DNA of 64,000 nt from Lineus longissimus. Lineage: Eukaryota; Nemertea; Pilidiophora; Heteronemertea; Lineidae. Each line of letters starts with the position of its first letter. Position 1 is the first letter of the stretch. Shown one piece after another: positions 49,001 through 56,985 of this stretch. Below the pieces are notes generated by a model that did not search any database, was not told where the DNA came from, and worked only from the letters and a program-made list of their open reading frames with translations. The translations under genes and the position numbers were made by a program. Location of the stretch: positions 17,715,808 through 17,779,807 of the forward strand of contig NC_088315.1 in the NCBI RefSeq assembly GCF_910592395.1. Direction: 5' to 3'.

Positions 49001-49181
49001 TCCAGGAACAGTTACAGATCCAGGAGCAGTTACAGATTCAGGGGCCGAACTCGAGGCCGCCCAAGCGATTATCTATGTGTCTGAGTCTTGTGGTCAGGTA
49101 GATCAATCCTCGGTTAGTCTCGTATCGGAGTCGGGCCAGATCGTCAAAATGGAAGAACCAGAAATGGAAAAAACCGGTTGA
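40062..49181 (+). CDS. Giant C2H2 zinc-finger protein, 3,039 residues, about 40 fingers (ZNF-1)
   Basis: One coding exon; a 3' splice site at 39969-39970 shows the leader is spliced. The N-terminus (1-136) is acidic and Gln-rich with four imperfect VQLLVQA/VQLMVQQ/VQLLVEA/IHMLAEA repeats. About 40 C2H2 fingers run from residue 138 to 2593: loosely spaced in the first two thirds (CDKxY and CxPCxKSF types with acidic linkers), then a compact array with HxGEKP linkers near 2360-2593. One finger (42671-42747) has lost both cysteines. Another (47160-47235) has 14 residues between the second Cys and first His. The 440-residue tail is acidic with repeated IVYVxE-type motifs and a PGAVTD triplet repeat. 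A nuclear DNA-binding regulator is inferred; the target is unknown. Tandem paralogue of ZNF-2. I cannot assign a named orthologue. Confidence 0.97.
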   Translation: MADEAETVVYEIVEQEVVSGDNQQNQTDHTNEAVQLLVQAYEYGNQQGTPEANSDAVQLMVQQEEGQLISVDLQSANFAADGVQLLVEASQLDQLASMGEITVAPLVDGIHMLAEASEVQQVQMKEPENKIIDEYATFVCQVCSRTFISNVALQKHLQAHREKGVVVPQSTTGFPCDICEKMYLSKRAWLRHRQTVHMGMKWDAKKRDDKRSEVTGGDEEAEDGIEADRFFGNPETEVEDEEHVTAEDEAKKLEEEMKIDKITAQARKDGFVLRCGECDRIYPSKWSLKRHMLLVHAPDQKGFGDISCTLCVNTFTHQEALVEHMNEVHFARSQPVPKQPTEGEDEQAMFIDEGAPGERAPGEALGEKATGGVASAEAAVEMSPEDEGPPEDSDEEWKPGDSSRFCCGLCDKSYSQKVKLKQHMIKCHFDETGMPKGKTDGRPRNVVCAVCDKKYLNIDGLRRHIKTVHGIEEEEMESESDHDSDLDDEVSRAEHKQQAEDDIGRGDDGRQADVQVVEDKQQADVKELADDKTNPEPQPGTSASYVEDKPKEEKDSDETSNKEEYLSGHGLKRHRPESEDGEPESKKKKLDVENYLQASPVVGDLTCSPCSKTFAHKWSLEKHLKTSVHKLALKDWREKGFAMPVIEKNIDAAVDNESQMSESFVCEPCDKSFSSQYSLDRHMRSLIHKEVVGEDAKGSESAPRIGADISKVVEKVVQNPDSDPKEFRCAPCGKSFSHEFSLNRHLMSILHKSPGTFHEIKWGGFECTVCGGTVSTAKGLQGHLDSQVHKSAHGNSKSDDKDESFIQNENGEYECSLCDKVYAQSFSLKRHMESPLHKGKVAELANKALVGDTSMEQVNESMEQDEEGDEYQSSPSNTSFSSHRNSRRHLESKQHKDNVKEKEGKKVKERETNSVRYEFFTQTKAGEYRCKDCGVTIGSTSHLNRHLETQMHKNNHKAKEAEEDDEEKEELVDEEKEEEESMAPNPAGRYECILCETTYSSSHHLKRHYNTQLHKDAVYEASLKRLQKTPLAKMLSGKVGEKSTPEGPPKVEFPCRPCGKSFPFKYTYEQHLGSPVHKSNVRAEFERRLRSPGIESADQDLPGGQFVCEPCRTNFTTKKSLMRHFQSLVHKSKLEAAKKPFSITPAEAPAEETPAENPVVKTPARDPVEKIQAEKTPAQDHVAKSPDKNPADEDPSMKEEHVGKFACKPCGSLFSSEKYLLRHQGTALHKRKVDEVGADPDKTIEEELCDFACYVCGKVYIEKPFLDEHLKLHSKDELAVGRKDSEAVGTGQDQPDVRGARVYPCGVCDKCFQHPKGWKRHVLKFHSGKAGPHQSASSKKEEKLHTDFGKFQCDLCDKYYRYRRGLIEHRQRIHKEGVGKDSDGDLDEDEDQDSLTCNVCDKAFPFQFSLERHLQRVHGIEPVYVDVSQVENLPEGGEKASTSRDISLTEDGQQPSTSQDTGLVGDAEQASARQPELTPKMSGNTHPCHICDKVYPHWHSLIKHLSESHPELKLVLEQTTENKVVGSEGEDEDPKKQDPQGRGEFPCDVCDKVYPYERGLKRHKQSVHEMHEFDESPKAKYVELDRSRTSTPVIALTGLESFTKVGENRYPCGVCDKVLLSRTTWKRHRQSHEPKELEKFVMATEMEAGPVEANQEQSLGVDEAKPAKKVTPRRKESKDIADNEDNFCKACNKSYPRKYALARHMETQMHQIAEGLYLERQKSGEIPMETQEKAKTPFKKVGTPSKQVREGDEQQNEAGEAPKEHQLLEKHPTEENMFILRQGDGLDQNFVILQQESEGGGQENVMIVVQSAPDGSTQETLTQNDQPMITQEELQNAPDEKEPGSETPMETDANSGNVAMESVETALGSGEVEMAAESLILQMAPNLDLSQIGELHIQIVPEEEAERNLSITSQLIQNMTVPTSTIEKSYKSSKGAFHCGICDKYYPWKWSLKRHMLQSHYIKEEGGMLTDSIAARHAYKAPLRYQCEECEASYSHKNNLRIHIERQHLHLMDEDGNIAGSTDVGEDRDQASVDPCNYPCIRCDEIFATKSDLEIHHCSKAPMKVESTGTGEDEVLPESMGEDKEVPDVQEVEDQSDPPPTKARNTTVLCDLCAVCFPTTNSWERHKCKEQDSDIGVAVERKFVAAQDFVTDMAAVPVEFVDQQQELEQLLPTSEDGQEDYDLDGNRLDFGGLAVMKTDDDGNELRDSREKIPFLFACDYCDRWYPSQVTLREHLQTSHNVEGSTLPTKFKRPSRYDNDGEYACELCESRYRYKRGLVEHVKEHKCEFDKYIIEDQIKLASLKEPTEFLCDVCGIVSVSKDSLRHHLRSHEKEEQKQFLCEVCGLNCHTKREKKLHLKTHKSDKTDWRCDVCDKVFPVHRQLLIQTHIGSHTGDKPFECQICGKRLLRKCHLQSHLKRHESEKTIYVYECGECGKRFRQRSHLKVHIMSHNGEKPHECPDCGKRFLMHSHMKYHQKTVHAIVKPANFTCDQCGQLFVHKHHYKTHMMRHSGEKPYECDRCGKRFIQRSHLKTHIMTHTGEKPHECDHCGKRFLMSSHLKSHMISTHSSEKAFECGVCGKKCVTHGQFKSHMKVHAGLRGIPGRRFAVPAPKPATPRWSNPLEVLSSIIVDSDNQFGAANIVPMSESNSHVQVEVLNSIQSIAPEQGNQVESQVEVASSALGETQQVEGQEVAAGRGSNVSVYQPGSGAKIDPSSCILIIPESSSQPSQSSGFRILPEMNSEDQPTSAILISHNVPRSSVTLEPSTMRGAYIISESDFEGEIDGTSGLRIVRDAAEQSSTVEVVPEINMGQEGTPMEEESSEQVEQTTTIYVDEAGNPIDPATTLGYFPVQESGTYLASASQMEAGSTINVVLEADPLETKTDELTSETAGLESSQTVVYVTEPEMDTKFVPPTAVTAGNVEEGKSLVYASIQELEQAASEEGRTIVYMEESQEAGDSEGMAQIVYMPDTAPKTEPGAVTDPGTVTDPGAVTDSGAELEAAQAIIYVSESCGQVDQSSVSLVSESGQIVKMEEPEMEKTG
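48983..49040 (+). repeat. 18-bp in-frame repeat near the ZNF-1 C-terminus
   Basis: Three tandem copies of CCAGGAGCAGTTACAGAT (one with ACA for GCA), encoding PGAVTD, PGTVTD, PGAVTD. A likely site of length variation. Confidence 0.9.
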
Positions 49182-49537
49182 AAGTATGTACGGTAATCAT
49201 TCCTATTACTGTAAGGTAAAGTGGTAGAATTAATGCCCCTACAGTGTGAGAAACAGCTCGCAGTACATATCAGTGTACATTGCAGCTATAGTTTTACTGG
49301 AGCTATAATTGTACTACCTTACCTTATGTTTCTTTTATATCCCTATAGTGAAGGAAATTGCATACTGAAGCTGTAATTGTACCCTTACCCTACATGTGTG
49401 TTTTTTTCGAACCAGATAGAAAAACTAAACTTAGTTTGATAGTAGGCCCACCAGGGTTCCTATTGGAAACTTAAAGCAAAAAGCCCACAGTATTATAATA
49501 ATGATAATAATACGAGTCTTATATAGCGCAGTATCCA

Positions 49538-49787
49538 ACCATCAACTGGCCGCTCAAAGCGCTTGGGGATATCTTCATATTGACAGAATTTCACCTATCG
49601 TGTACCTTTGAGGTTGCAAAAACCAGAAAGGAACAAACGAAAACATGCTAATACTTTTACACAACCATCAACTGGCCGCTCAAAGCGCTTGGGGATATCA
49701 TATTGACAGAATTTCACCTATCGTGTACCTTTGAGGTTGCAAAAACCAGAAAGGAACAAACGAAAACATGCTCACACTTTTACACAA
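49538..49787. repeat. Two tandem copies of a 126-bp unit with an AGCGC-type tail
   Basis: ACCATCAACTGGCCGCTCAA begins at 49538 and again at 49664; both units run on through ATTTCACCTATCGTGTACCT to CTTTTACACA. The left border has ATATAGCGCAGTATCC, and both units carry CTCAAAGCGCTTGG, a pairing often seen in short invertebrate repeats. Recent local duplication. Not related in sequence to the 126-bp array at 20158. Confidence 0.85.
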
Positions 49788-49799
49788 AACTCCTCTTAG

Positions 49800-50862
49800 T
49801 TATGACACACATGGCGTTAAAGTTTTTTAGCCCCTCTTTTGGGTATTTTTGTGGTTTGTCGATTGTAAATTTGTTCACTTGTTGACAAAAGAGTGGAGCA
49901 CTTGATGGGTCGAAAGGCATGGTGTTCTGTTCTCGCGATTCATGATAGTGATGCGGATGCGAATGAATTAAATTATTTGAATGGTCTGTGGTGAGTGAAG
50001 TCATGAAATTATTAAATCGAGAAACAAACAGATTTTTTGTTTTTACAGCAGACGTTACATCATGGCTGAATTTGCGTGGTTATGTGTGAAATCATTTATC
50101 TCATTCCAGAAAGATATAAGATTTTTTGTTTTTTACGTTGGACGTAGCATCATGACTGAATTTTCATTATGTGCAAAGTTGTCCGACCCGAGCCTATCAA
50201 GTGTTGAAATCGATTGGAGGAATATTCCTGCTATTTTGAAGACTGTTAAATGAAATTGTGTAAATACTGTTGTAAATGTACCTACCTATAGCAGTCTATT
50301 GTAAGCTATGGTTACTGTAGTTCATATTCATGTAGAATAATTTGAAACTTCGTTAATGATGTATCTCGCTCGATCATCAAATTGTTCTGCGTGCTGTAAA
50401 ACCCATTCGTTTTCATGGTTGGGTGCATTTTCTGAGGTCAGTATTGATGAAATTGAAATAATCACTTAAACTCCTTTTGCAAAAGTAGACAAATATAAGG
50501 CAAAAATAAGGGGTTCGCAGTATCTTGCAAGGTGGACCTATCTGTAAATGCTTGTGTTTACTTCAAACATAGTAAAAATTAGAATATCATATTTTTGTAT
50601 TCCTATCCTATCGGAGTCAGCATGTCAGGGATGAGGCATTTCCAATTTTTTGAGATTTCCTTTTTTTCTCTAATGGCCAAAGGGTTTAATTTGACAGCAG
50701 AGATGAAAAGACCCATGGCACAGCTCTCTGTAGAAGTTTCAAATTTCAAAATAACTATTTTAGAGGCATATTTTGCAAGTTCGGGCAGTTCCAAAGACAA
50801 CATTTTCAGATGAAAAATTGTTTCAGTTATTTTTTGTCCGATTTTGAAAGTTGAAACTTTTT
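49800..50862. other. ZNF-1 3' flank
   Basis: Probable 3' UTR or intergenic DNA. A loose internal duplication around CAGATTTTTTGTTTTTAC (near 50030 and 50120) is the only structure I see. Confidence 0.45.
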
Positions 50863-50905
50863 TGTCCTTAATAGAGAGGTGTCCGCTAAGGGAGGTTCCA
50901 CTGTA
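50863..50905 (+). mobile_element. TA-flanked MITE, family 1, copy 15 (right end only)
   Basis: GTCCTTAATAGAGAGG, then GTCCGCTAAGGGAGG and TTCCACTGTA. The rest of the element is absent. Confidence 0.75.
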
Positions 50906-51229
50906 AATGTTCCCCAGTTTGCTGTTGACTTGAATATTTAGATTTTATCAACTTGCATTTATTATCATATTTATTGTAGAAGTTCGGTTTTTTGTCGCAC
51001 TGGTACTGGTTTTTTTGTACATTTTGGTGTAAAATGAATTTTGTAATGTTAGGAATGATTAAGGGCAACCTTTCCTCCCAATGTGAGACCCAGAGCTCAT
51101 CCCTAAACGTTGTCAAAACATTTTGACCTGTACCCCATCAGGGATGAAAGTCCTATTGGTGTTTAGTTGCAATTTGGTTGAGAATTACTCATTTGATCCT
51201 GATTGAAATTTTTGTGCGCCACCCAAAAA

Positions 51230-51421
51230 TGTGACCCACCACGACAAAATGAGTCGCATGTCGCACAGAAGATGAGCCTAAAATGACACCAGGATATAAT
51301 AGAAGAAATTGATGTTCTCAGATTTCACAAAAGGCAGACAGCAGTAAAAATTAACAACCAGTCCATCTCAACCTGTCAAGCTCGGAGCGGCCTGCGACTC
51401 ATTTTGTTGCAGTGGGTCACA
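51230..51421 (-). mobile_element. MITE-like element with TGTGACCC ends, copy 3
   Basis: 192 bp, TGTGACCCACCACGAC to GCAGTGGGTCACA, same orientation as the copy at 26170. Confidence 0.8.
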
Positions 51422-51603
51422 AATTCCCTCCAAACAGCAAATCTCGTTTGTCCTCAAAAAGTCTTTGTGCGGACAGTATGGATTTATCCAGAAGAAAAGG
51501 TTTATAATGTCCAATGCATTTTCAAATGAATTCCAAACTTCCACAGAATGGCAAAAATGGATACGATATATCATGTTTCACGATGAGTCTCTTCTTACTG
51601 GTA

Positions 51604-51840
51604 TATAAAGACCTCGCCGTTTGTTAAAAATTTTGAATTTGTAATTGAATTTAAAAATGTCCAATTGCGGATATACGTACTAAATATAAATTTCAATATT
51701 GCCATTGTGTAGACTGATATACAAATACTATGAATACCAAGTTTAAACAAACTTTTATTCACGATAACTGCACTAAGGCATTGTGTATTAGTGGATTTCT
51801 AACTGGACCACAAGTAATTATGAACGGCGTACCCCTTTAA
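51604..51840 (+). mobile_element. TTAA-flanked MITE, family 2, copy 3
   Basis: Shares ATTTGTAATTGAATTTAAAA, CAAATACTATGAATACCAAG and GGCGTACCCCTTTAA with the other copies. Confidence 0.75.
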
Positions 51841-52272
51841 AAGGCCAATTTTCCTGCTTCGATGATTGCATGACATGTATAAATCCTCAAAGACTGGACC
51901 TAAAGCTCTGCATCACATCAAGTTTGATAAAAATTGAAGCACCCTGTCGAGAAATACTGCATATTGACTGTTTTGTTTACATGTCATACGACAGTTTTGT
52001 TTTGGTTTCCAAGTGAAGTCAGGCGGCCGGTTCACTGACATAGATAAGGCTGATGTTGGACTTCTGACTATAAATTTGTTTGTAGTACCGCATCATTTGG
52101 TATATCGTAAACTTTTTGCTGTGGGCGCAGTTGTTGTGAGTTCTCTGCAGATGATGGGCCAGTCATTTCCTTTCCTGGTTGCGAGATGAGTATGGACTTC
52201 TTGGGTGCCTCTCCTTTGTAAATATCATGTTTGGTTCCAGGTTATGTTGTCAATTGAAAAAGTGATGTATTC

Positions 52273-52278
52273 AATAAA
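52273..52278 (+). terminator. Possible distal poly(A) signal of ZNF-1
   Basis: AATAAA about 3.1 kb after the ZNF-1 stop. No canonical signal was noticed nearer, so a long 3' UTR is possible; the link is uncertain. Confidence 0.3.
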
Positions 52279-52279
52279 G

Positions 52280-53998
52280 ATTTGTAGCAAATATACAGCT
52301 GTTAAGATCTTTTATGAAGAATGCAATACTGACTGCGTCTTGCCCAAATGCTGAAATCCCAAATATCAATTTCGTATGATTTTGGGTTGAGGAAATTGCA
52401 TTCATACATTTTCCTCAACCAAAAATCAACTTTTACAATTGGTCGATAAGGGGATGAAGGGTCAATGGCAGCAAGAAAAAAAACGATTTGAAAATGTTTA
52501 CTGTAAAATCATCAGGAGCCATCCTGACTTGCAACGTGCCACACCTTAATAGTGAGGATGTCCTCAATGCAGGTGTCGCCAACTTTAAAGTTGTGGTGGC
52601 ACCTGCCTGAGCTCACAGGCAGAATCGAGGTTGACCATACCATGTTTCACAAATTGCCAAAAGGTGTGTGGACTGGGCCAATGTCACAGCCAGCCTACGA
52701 GAAATGTCAAACCAGACCTGGTTCTCGTAACCGTGCTTATCTCCACCATTGAACCCCCAGGCTCATGCCCATAATCCCCATAATCTTGGCATGGCGTAAC
52801 ATTGCCACCATCAAAGCCAGTTTCACTAAAACAAAGATTGTGTCAGGAAGAATGGCACTCTCAGTTCACTTTGCGGGGTTGTCCAAATGTGTCCCCAATC
52901 TTAAGAATGTTCTGTGTGTCCCGGGTTCTGTGCGTCCCAAATCTAAAGGATGTAGTTAGTTCCTCCACGAACAATTTAACCCCCTCCCGACCCTTTGAGG
53001 AAAATGACTAGGCCAGAAAATGTACAGCAAGTTAAGGATTAGTCATAATTGGAATTTATAAACCCCCCCCCTCCATCGATATTTCACTCTGTGGAGTAGA
53101 CCGCAGGTGCCAGAAGATACCAGAATCAAAGCGATTGATCGGCCCCGAACTAACCAATACAACTTGGAAAATGACCACACATGACATGCATAATCACACG
53201 TATGTACAGGGTTTATATGTGTTTTCTGGTCGATCGCTGGGATTTAAATATTGTATCTTCAGGTGCCAGTGGCCGCATGGCTTCCAGCAGGCCCGCAACT
53301 TCTCCAAATCGGATCACTGAAAAATCATTGAACTGCAAGTGCAATTAACATTAACAATGCAATGGAACGGCGGGTAGCATTTGGCCTGCCTGAATTTTGC
53401 AAGCCAAGTCCAAAACTCCCTTGTAATACTGGCAAAAATTATAAACAAAGATAAGAATTGGTGTGATGCTACCAGTGTCGGTGCATGGTGTCAAGCAGGG
53501 GCTCTATCCTCCTGGCTTGGTAAATCCCGCACCCAAGTTGTCCCTTTAAGGTTAAGGACAAGCCCAGACATGCTCAAGATTGTGATTATCCATTGCAGAG
53601 TGGAACATAGGCCGTCTCATCATATGGTATATTTCTGATAGATCTGGCCAAAGGTGCTCGGCTGACCTCTTGTCACTTAACTATTAGTGTGATCACAAAT
53701 AGTAATGTTACACAGCCCTGGGTTGCCAGTGTAGTAGTTGACCAGCTTTATTTGACAACTTGAAAGTGCATTGGTCGGGCCTACCCTGAGGACAATCTAG
53801 TGTTGCGCAACACCACTATCTTTTGGTAAATGTGATCTGGTCACATTCCTGGGTTCATCTTAGTAACTTTGGCCGCGACGATATGAAAAACACTTAACAA
53901 GACAAAACTCATCATAAAATTCATTTTTGGAAATATTTCCAAACCAGTTGTTTTGTGTGCCAGTATCTATAATATGTTTCTACCATTCTATCATTGCA
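52280..53998. other. Intergenic or leader-intron DNA before ZNF-2
   Basis: No supported exon. A 65-bp block at 53826-53893 (GTGATCTGGTCACATTCCTG and CGATATGAAAAACA) also occurs at 1881-1946, next to the TGTGACCC element, so it is a dispersed repeat. Confidence 0.45.
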
Positions 53999-54007
53999 GT
54001 TCCGAAA

Positions 54008-54043
54008 ATGGCGATGGTACTGGTGATGCCTCCATCAAATTGA
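54008..54043 (+). promoter_or_regulatory. Upstream ORF in the ZNF-2 leader
   Basis: Just after a 3' splice site (ATCATTGCAG, ending 54000) the leader holds ATGGCGATGGTACTGGTGAT, an 11-codon frame ending in TGA near 54041, about 110 bp before the ZNF-2 ATG. It could damp translation of ZNF-2. The role is inferred. Confidence 0.4.
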
Positions 54044-54154
54044 AGACTAACTTGATGTTGACATCTGTTCTTTTTGAAGACGTCTGCTTGTCTGATTACG
54101 TCTGCTCGTTTAATAACGTCTGCGTGTTTCATACGTCTGCGCACTCAAAACAAC

Positions 54155-56971
54155 ATGGCGAGCGAAGCAACTACAATTTCTGGAGCAGACAATAATATGA
54201 TCGGAAACCTTGGGAAAGACAATGAAATTGAACAAAGTCGCGAGTCCTGCAACAGACCTAAAAAAGATGAAGATAAACCAGCGCTGAACAACATAATATT
54301 GAGATATAAATGTACTGTGTGTCACCTAGATTATGCTTCGAATGAAATGCTCAAAAAGCACATCCTTACACACTCGAATGAGGTAAAAGATGACGATCGG
54401 CCGATTCTTATCGATGAGACGAGACGGTTCGGATGTAATGTTTGCCATCGTGTGTATATTTCGGGTAGGTCGCTCCGAAAACACATGCAGACGCACTCCG
54501 ATGAGGAAAAAGTGGAAGTCTTCACCGAAATGTTGCAGAAGTCGTGCGATGAGCCAGCGTCTGTTCCTGAAAATCTCCTGAAAAGGAGCTTTTGTTGCGA
54601 CGCTTGTGATCGACGCTACCTCGCGAAGAGTTCGTTGGCGAGACATAAAAAACTGGTGCATGGGGTAGGATTGAAAGCCGAGGTGGAGATTTTTCACGTC
54701 GATGAGGGAAAGGGCGGTTCCGAGGGTGGTAATTTGTTGGTCTGTGAAAAATGCGGGAGTATTTTCGTTGGCCGTGAAGCGCTGACGAGTCATCAGCAAC
54801 TAGAACACGGAATATTTAAGGTAGATGGAAAGGAACTGGTGGTGCAATACAGGCTTCAGAGCGAACTAGGTGGCGCTGTTGTGGAAGAGAAGGTGACGTC
54901 TGCTGCTGAGGGACCTGTAACGTCTGCTGCTGAGGGGCCTGCTGAGTCCCCTTGCGTTCCCACTTTTGCGGAGGGGCAAGAAGGGGAGACTGTTTCACAA
55001 CCGCCAGATGTGATACAGGGCGTGCAGTATCTGTGTGATGACTGCAACATCTTGTTCGAAGATAAAACGATGATTGTCGAGCATTTTCGCGAGAAGCATG
55101 ATTTGGTGTTCAATGAAAATGAAATAGAGTCCATTGGGAAAACTCCGGATTCAGAAGTGTATATGGAGTGTGCGGAATCTGGGGGTCTTGGGGACGAGGA
55201 CCCAAGTAGGCCAAAAGATCCTTCAGAATTCACTGGACTGGGACAGAACCAGCCTATGGACTACTCAGAGGGAGTCCTGAAAGTGAAGCATGGGGAAGAA
55301 TCTGATAATTCAGCGGGTTATGGGGACGAGGAAATCTGTAGGTACCGCGCTGAACCATCTGCACAAGAAATAAACGATTCCCAAATTTTTGTCTGTGAGA
55401 AGTGTCATGTGGGTTTTATGACCGCAGAAAGCCTACGAGTTCATGTCAGTAAACATAAAAATACTAGCAGTGCTGGTTACGTTTGCAACAAATGTGGCAA
55501 ACTGTTTGAAACCGATGCGGAACGAAAAAATCACATGAAATCCCATCGGAAAAACTCGGAGAAAAAGTTCTATCATTGCGAAGAATGTGGGCAAGAATTT
55601 CTGCATACTCAGCAAAAAAAGATTCGTACCCATTTGCAGTCTCACGCCGGTGAGAAACCATTTCAGTGTGAGCACTGCAAGGATTCGTTTTTGCGGCGTT
55701 GTCATTTGGCTTCCCATCAGAAATCTTGTCGGGGTGGGACCAAGGATTATAAAGTGTATAAATGTGATATTTGCCAGAAAACTTTCACGCAAAATAGCCA
55801 TTTGGTGACGCATATTCGGGGTCATAACGGTGACAAGCGGTACGAGTGTCACTATTGCGGAAAGCGCTTTCTGATGAGTAGTCACTTGAAAGGACACATC
55901 CGTGGTTCCCATACTGATGACCGTCCCTTCAAATGCACCCACGGCCAGTGCACGAAAGCGTTCCATTCCAGTAGCCACTTGAAGACGCATATCATGAGTC
56001 ACACGGGTGAGCGCCCGCACGAGTGCCCGATTTGCAAGAAGCGCTTCTTGCAAAGTACGCATCTCAAAACGCACGTCAATAGCGCTCATCTTCCCAAGAG
56101 CGACTGGGTGACGAAATATTCGTGCGAATATTGCGGCAAGAAATTCCTGCAGAGTTCTCATCTAAAGTCTCATGTGAGAACACATACGGGGGAACAACCT
56201 TACCAGTGTCAACTCTGTTGTAAGCAGTTCAAAACCAGCAGTCATTGTCGGGTCCATAAGTGTTTAGAGGCTGATGATCTTGGTGTTCCCAGAGTGGAGC
56301 GGATTTCAAGTGTTCCAAATAACGAACCTGGTGTTCCCATCGTCACGCAGGTGCTGAGTATCAAAGGTCAGATCGACACCAATATGATTGAAGATGTGAC
56401 CGGTTCAGATACTTCACGCACTGGACAACTGTCAACATCTGCTGTAGAATCGCAATCGGCCTTGGACTTGTTGTCCGATGTGGTCGACAAACAGAACGAA
56501 TCGTCAGACAAACGAACCAATCGGGTTGTGTACGTAGATGTCCAGGCTGGACCCAGTGCCACACGGGATGAAACCTTTGTCCCTGAGTCCCGGGAAACAA
56601 CACCTAATCGGCCCGAGCCGTCCGCCATCTTTGTCCCAGATGCCCTCGGTCCTGGTGACATCCAGGTGACGGAATCTGTAGAAGAGTGCCCTTTGGTAGC
56701 CGAAATTGAACCCATGAGTACCGCGGGTGGAGGGGAAATGGATGTGTATGAAATTTCTCGTTTTCAAGAGCAGTCTTGCGTCATGATGTTGCCTCCGAAT
56801 TCTGAAGCTCCTGGTTCTAGTAGCCCGTCTTATACGTGCATCATAGCAGATTCCGTCCAGGGTATTGTTCAGACTCTGAGCCTGGATTCTTCCTCCGTCC
56901 AAATTGTCATGGAGGGTTCAGTTGAGGGCGCAGGTGCTCAAACAGAATATGCAGAAATCTCGCCTGAGTAG
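54155..56971 (+). CDS. C2H2 zinc-finger protein, 938 residues, 15 fingers (ZNF-2)
   Basis: One coding exon; the first in-frame ATG is 54155 in the good context AACATGG. Fingers span about residues 50-703: seven spaced ones (CTVCHLDY, CNVCHRVY, CDACDRRY and so on), then a compact block from about 473. In that block, one finger has 14 residues between Cys2 and His1 (55571-55645), the next ends in Cys (C2HC, RRCHLASHQKSC), and a later one has CTHGQC (four residues between cysteines). SHLKxH helices recur. The tail (705-938) is acidic and Ser/Pro-rich with VVYVDVQ, AIFVPDA and VQIVMEG. The compact block aligns finger by finger with residues 2360-2593 of ZNF-1, so the genes are tandem duplicates. 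Nuclear DNA binding is inferred; the target is unknown. Confidence 0.94.
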   Translation: MASEATTISGADNNMIGNLGKDNEIEQSRESCNRPKKDEDKPALNNIILRYKCTVCHLDYASNEMLKKHILTHSNEVKDDDRPILIDETRRFGCNVCHRVYISGRSLRKHMQTHSDEEKVEVFTEMLQKSCDEPASVPENLLKRSFCCDACDRRYLAKSSLARHKKLVHGVGLKAEVEIFHVDEGKGGSEGGNLLVCEKCGSIFVGREALTSHQQLEHGIFKVDGKELVVQYRLQSELGGAVVEEKVTSAAEGPVTSAAEGPAESPCVPTFAEGQEGETVSQPPDVIQGVQYLCDDCNILFEDKTMIVEHFREKHDLVFNENEIESIGKTPDSEVYMECAESGGLGDEDPSRPKDPSEFTGLGQNQPMDYSEGVLKVKHGEESDNSAGYGDEEICRYRAEPSAQEINDSQIFVCEKCHVGFMTAESLRVHVSKHKNTSSAGYVCNKCGKLFETDAERKNHMKSHRKNSEKKFYHCEECGQEFLHTQQKKIRTHLQSHAGEKPFQCEHCKDSFLRRCHLASHQKSCRGGTKDYKVYKCDICQKTFTQNSHLVTHIRGHNGDKRYECHYCGKRFLMSSHLKGHIRGSHTDDRPFKCTHGQCTKAFHSSSHLKTHIMSHTGERPHECPICKKRFLQSTHLKTHVNSAHLPKSDWVTKYSCEYCGKKFLQSSHLKSHVRTHTGEQPYQCQLCCKQFKTSSHCRVHKCLEADDLGVPRVERISSVPNNEPGVPIVTQVLSIKGQIDTNMIEDVTGSDTSRTGQLSTSAVESQSALDLLSDVVDKQNESSDKRTNRVVYVDVQAGPSATRDETFVPESRETTPNRPEPSAIFVPDALGPGDIQVTESVEECPLVAEIEPMSTAGGGEMDVYEISRFQEQSCVMMLPPNSEAPGSSSPSYTCIIADSVQGIVQTLSLDSSSVQIVMEGSVEGAGAQTEYAEISPE

Positions 56972-56985
56972 GACTCAAAAATGAA

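Noticed and set aside
54074-54154. N-terminal extension of ZNF-2
   Set aside because: The in-frame sequence before 54155 has no ATG; it is leader.
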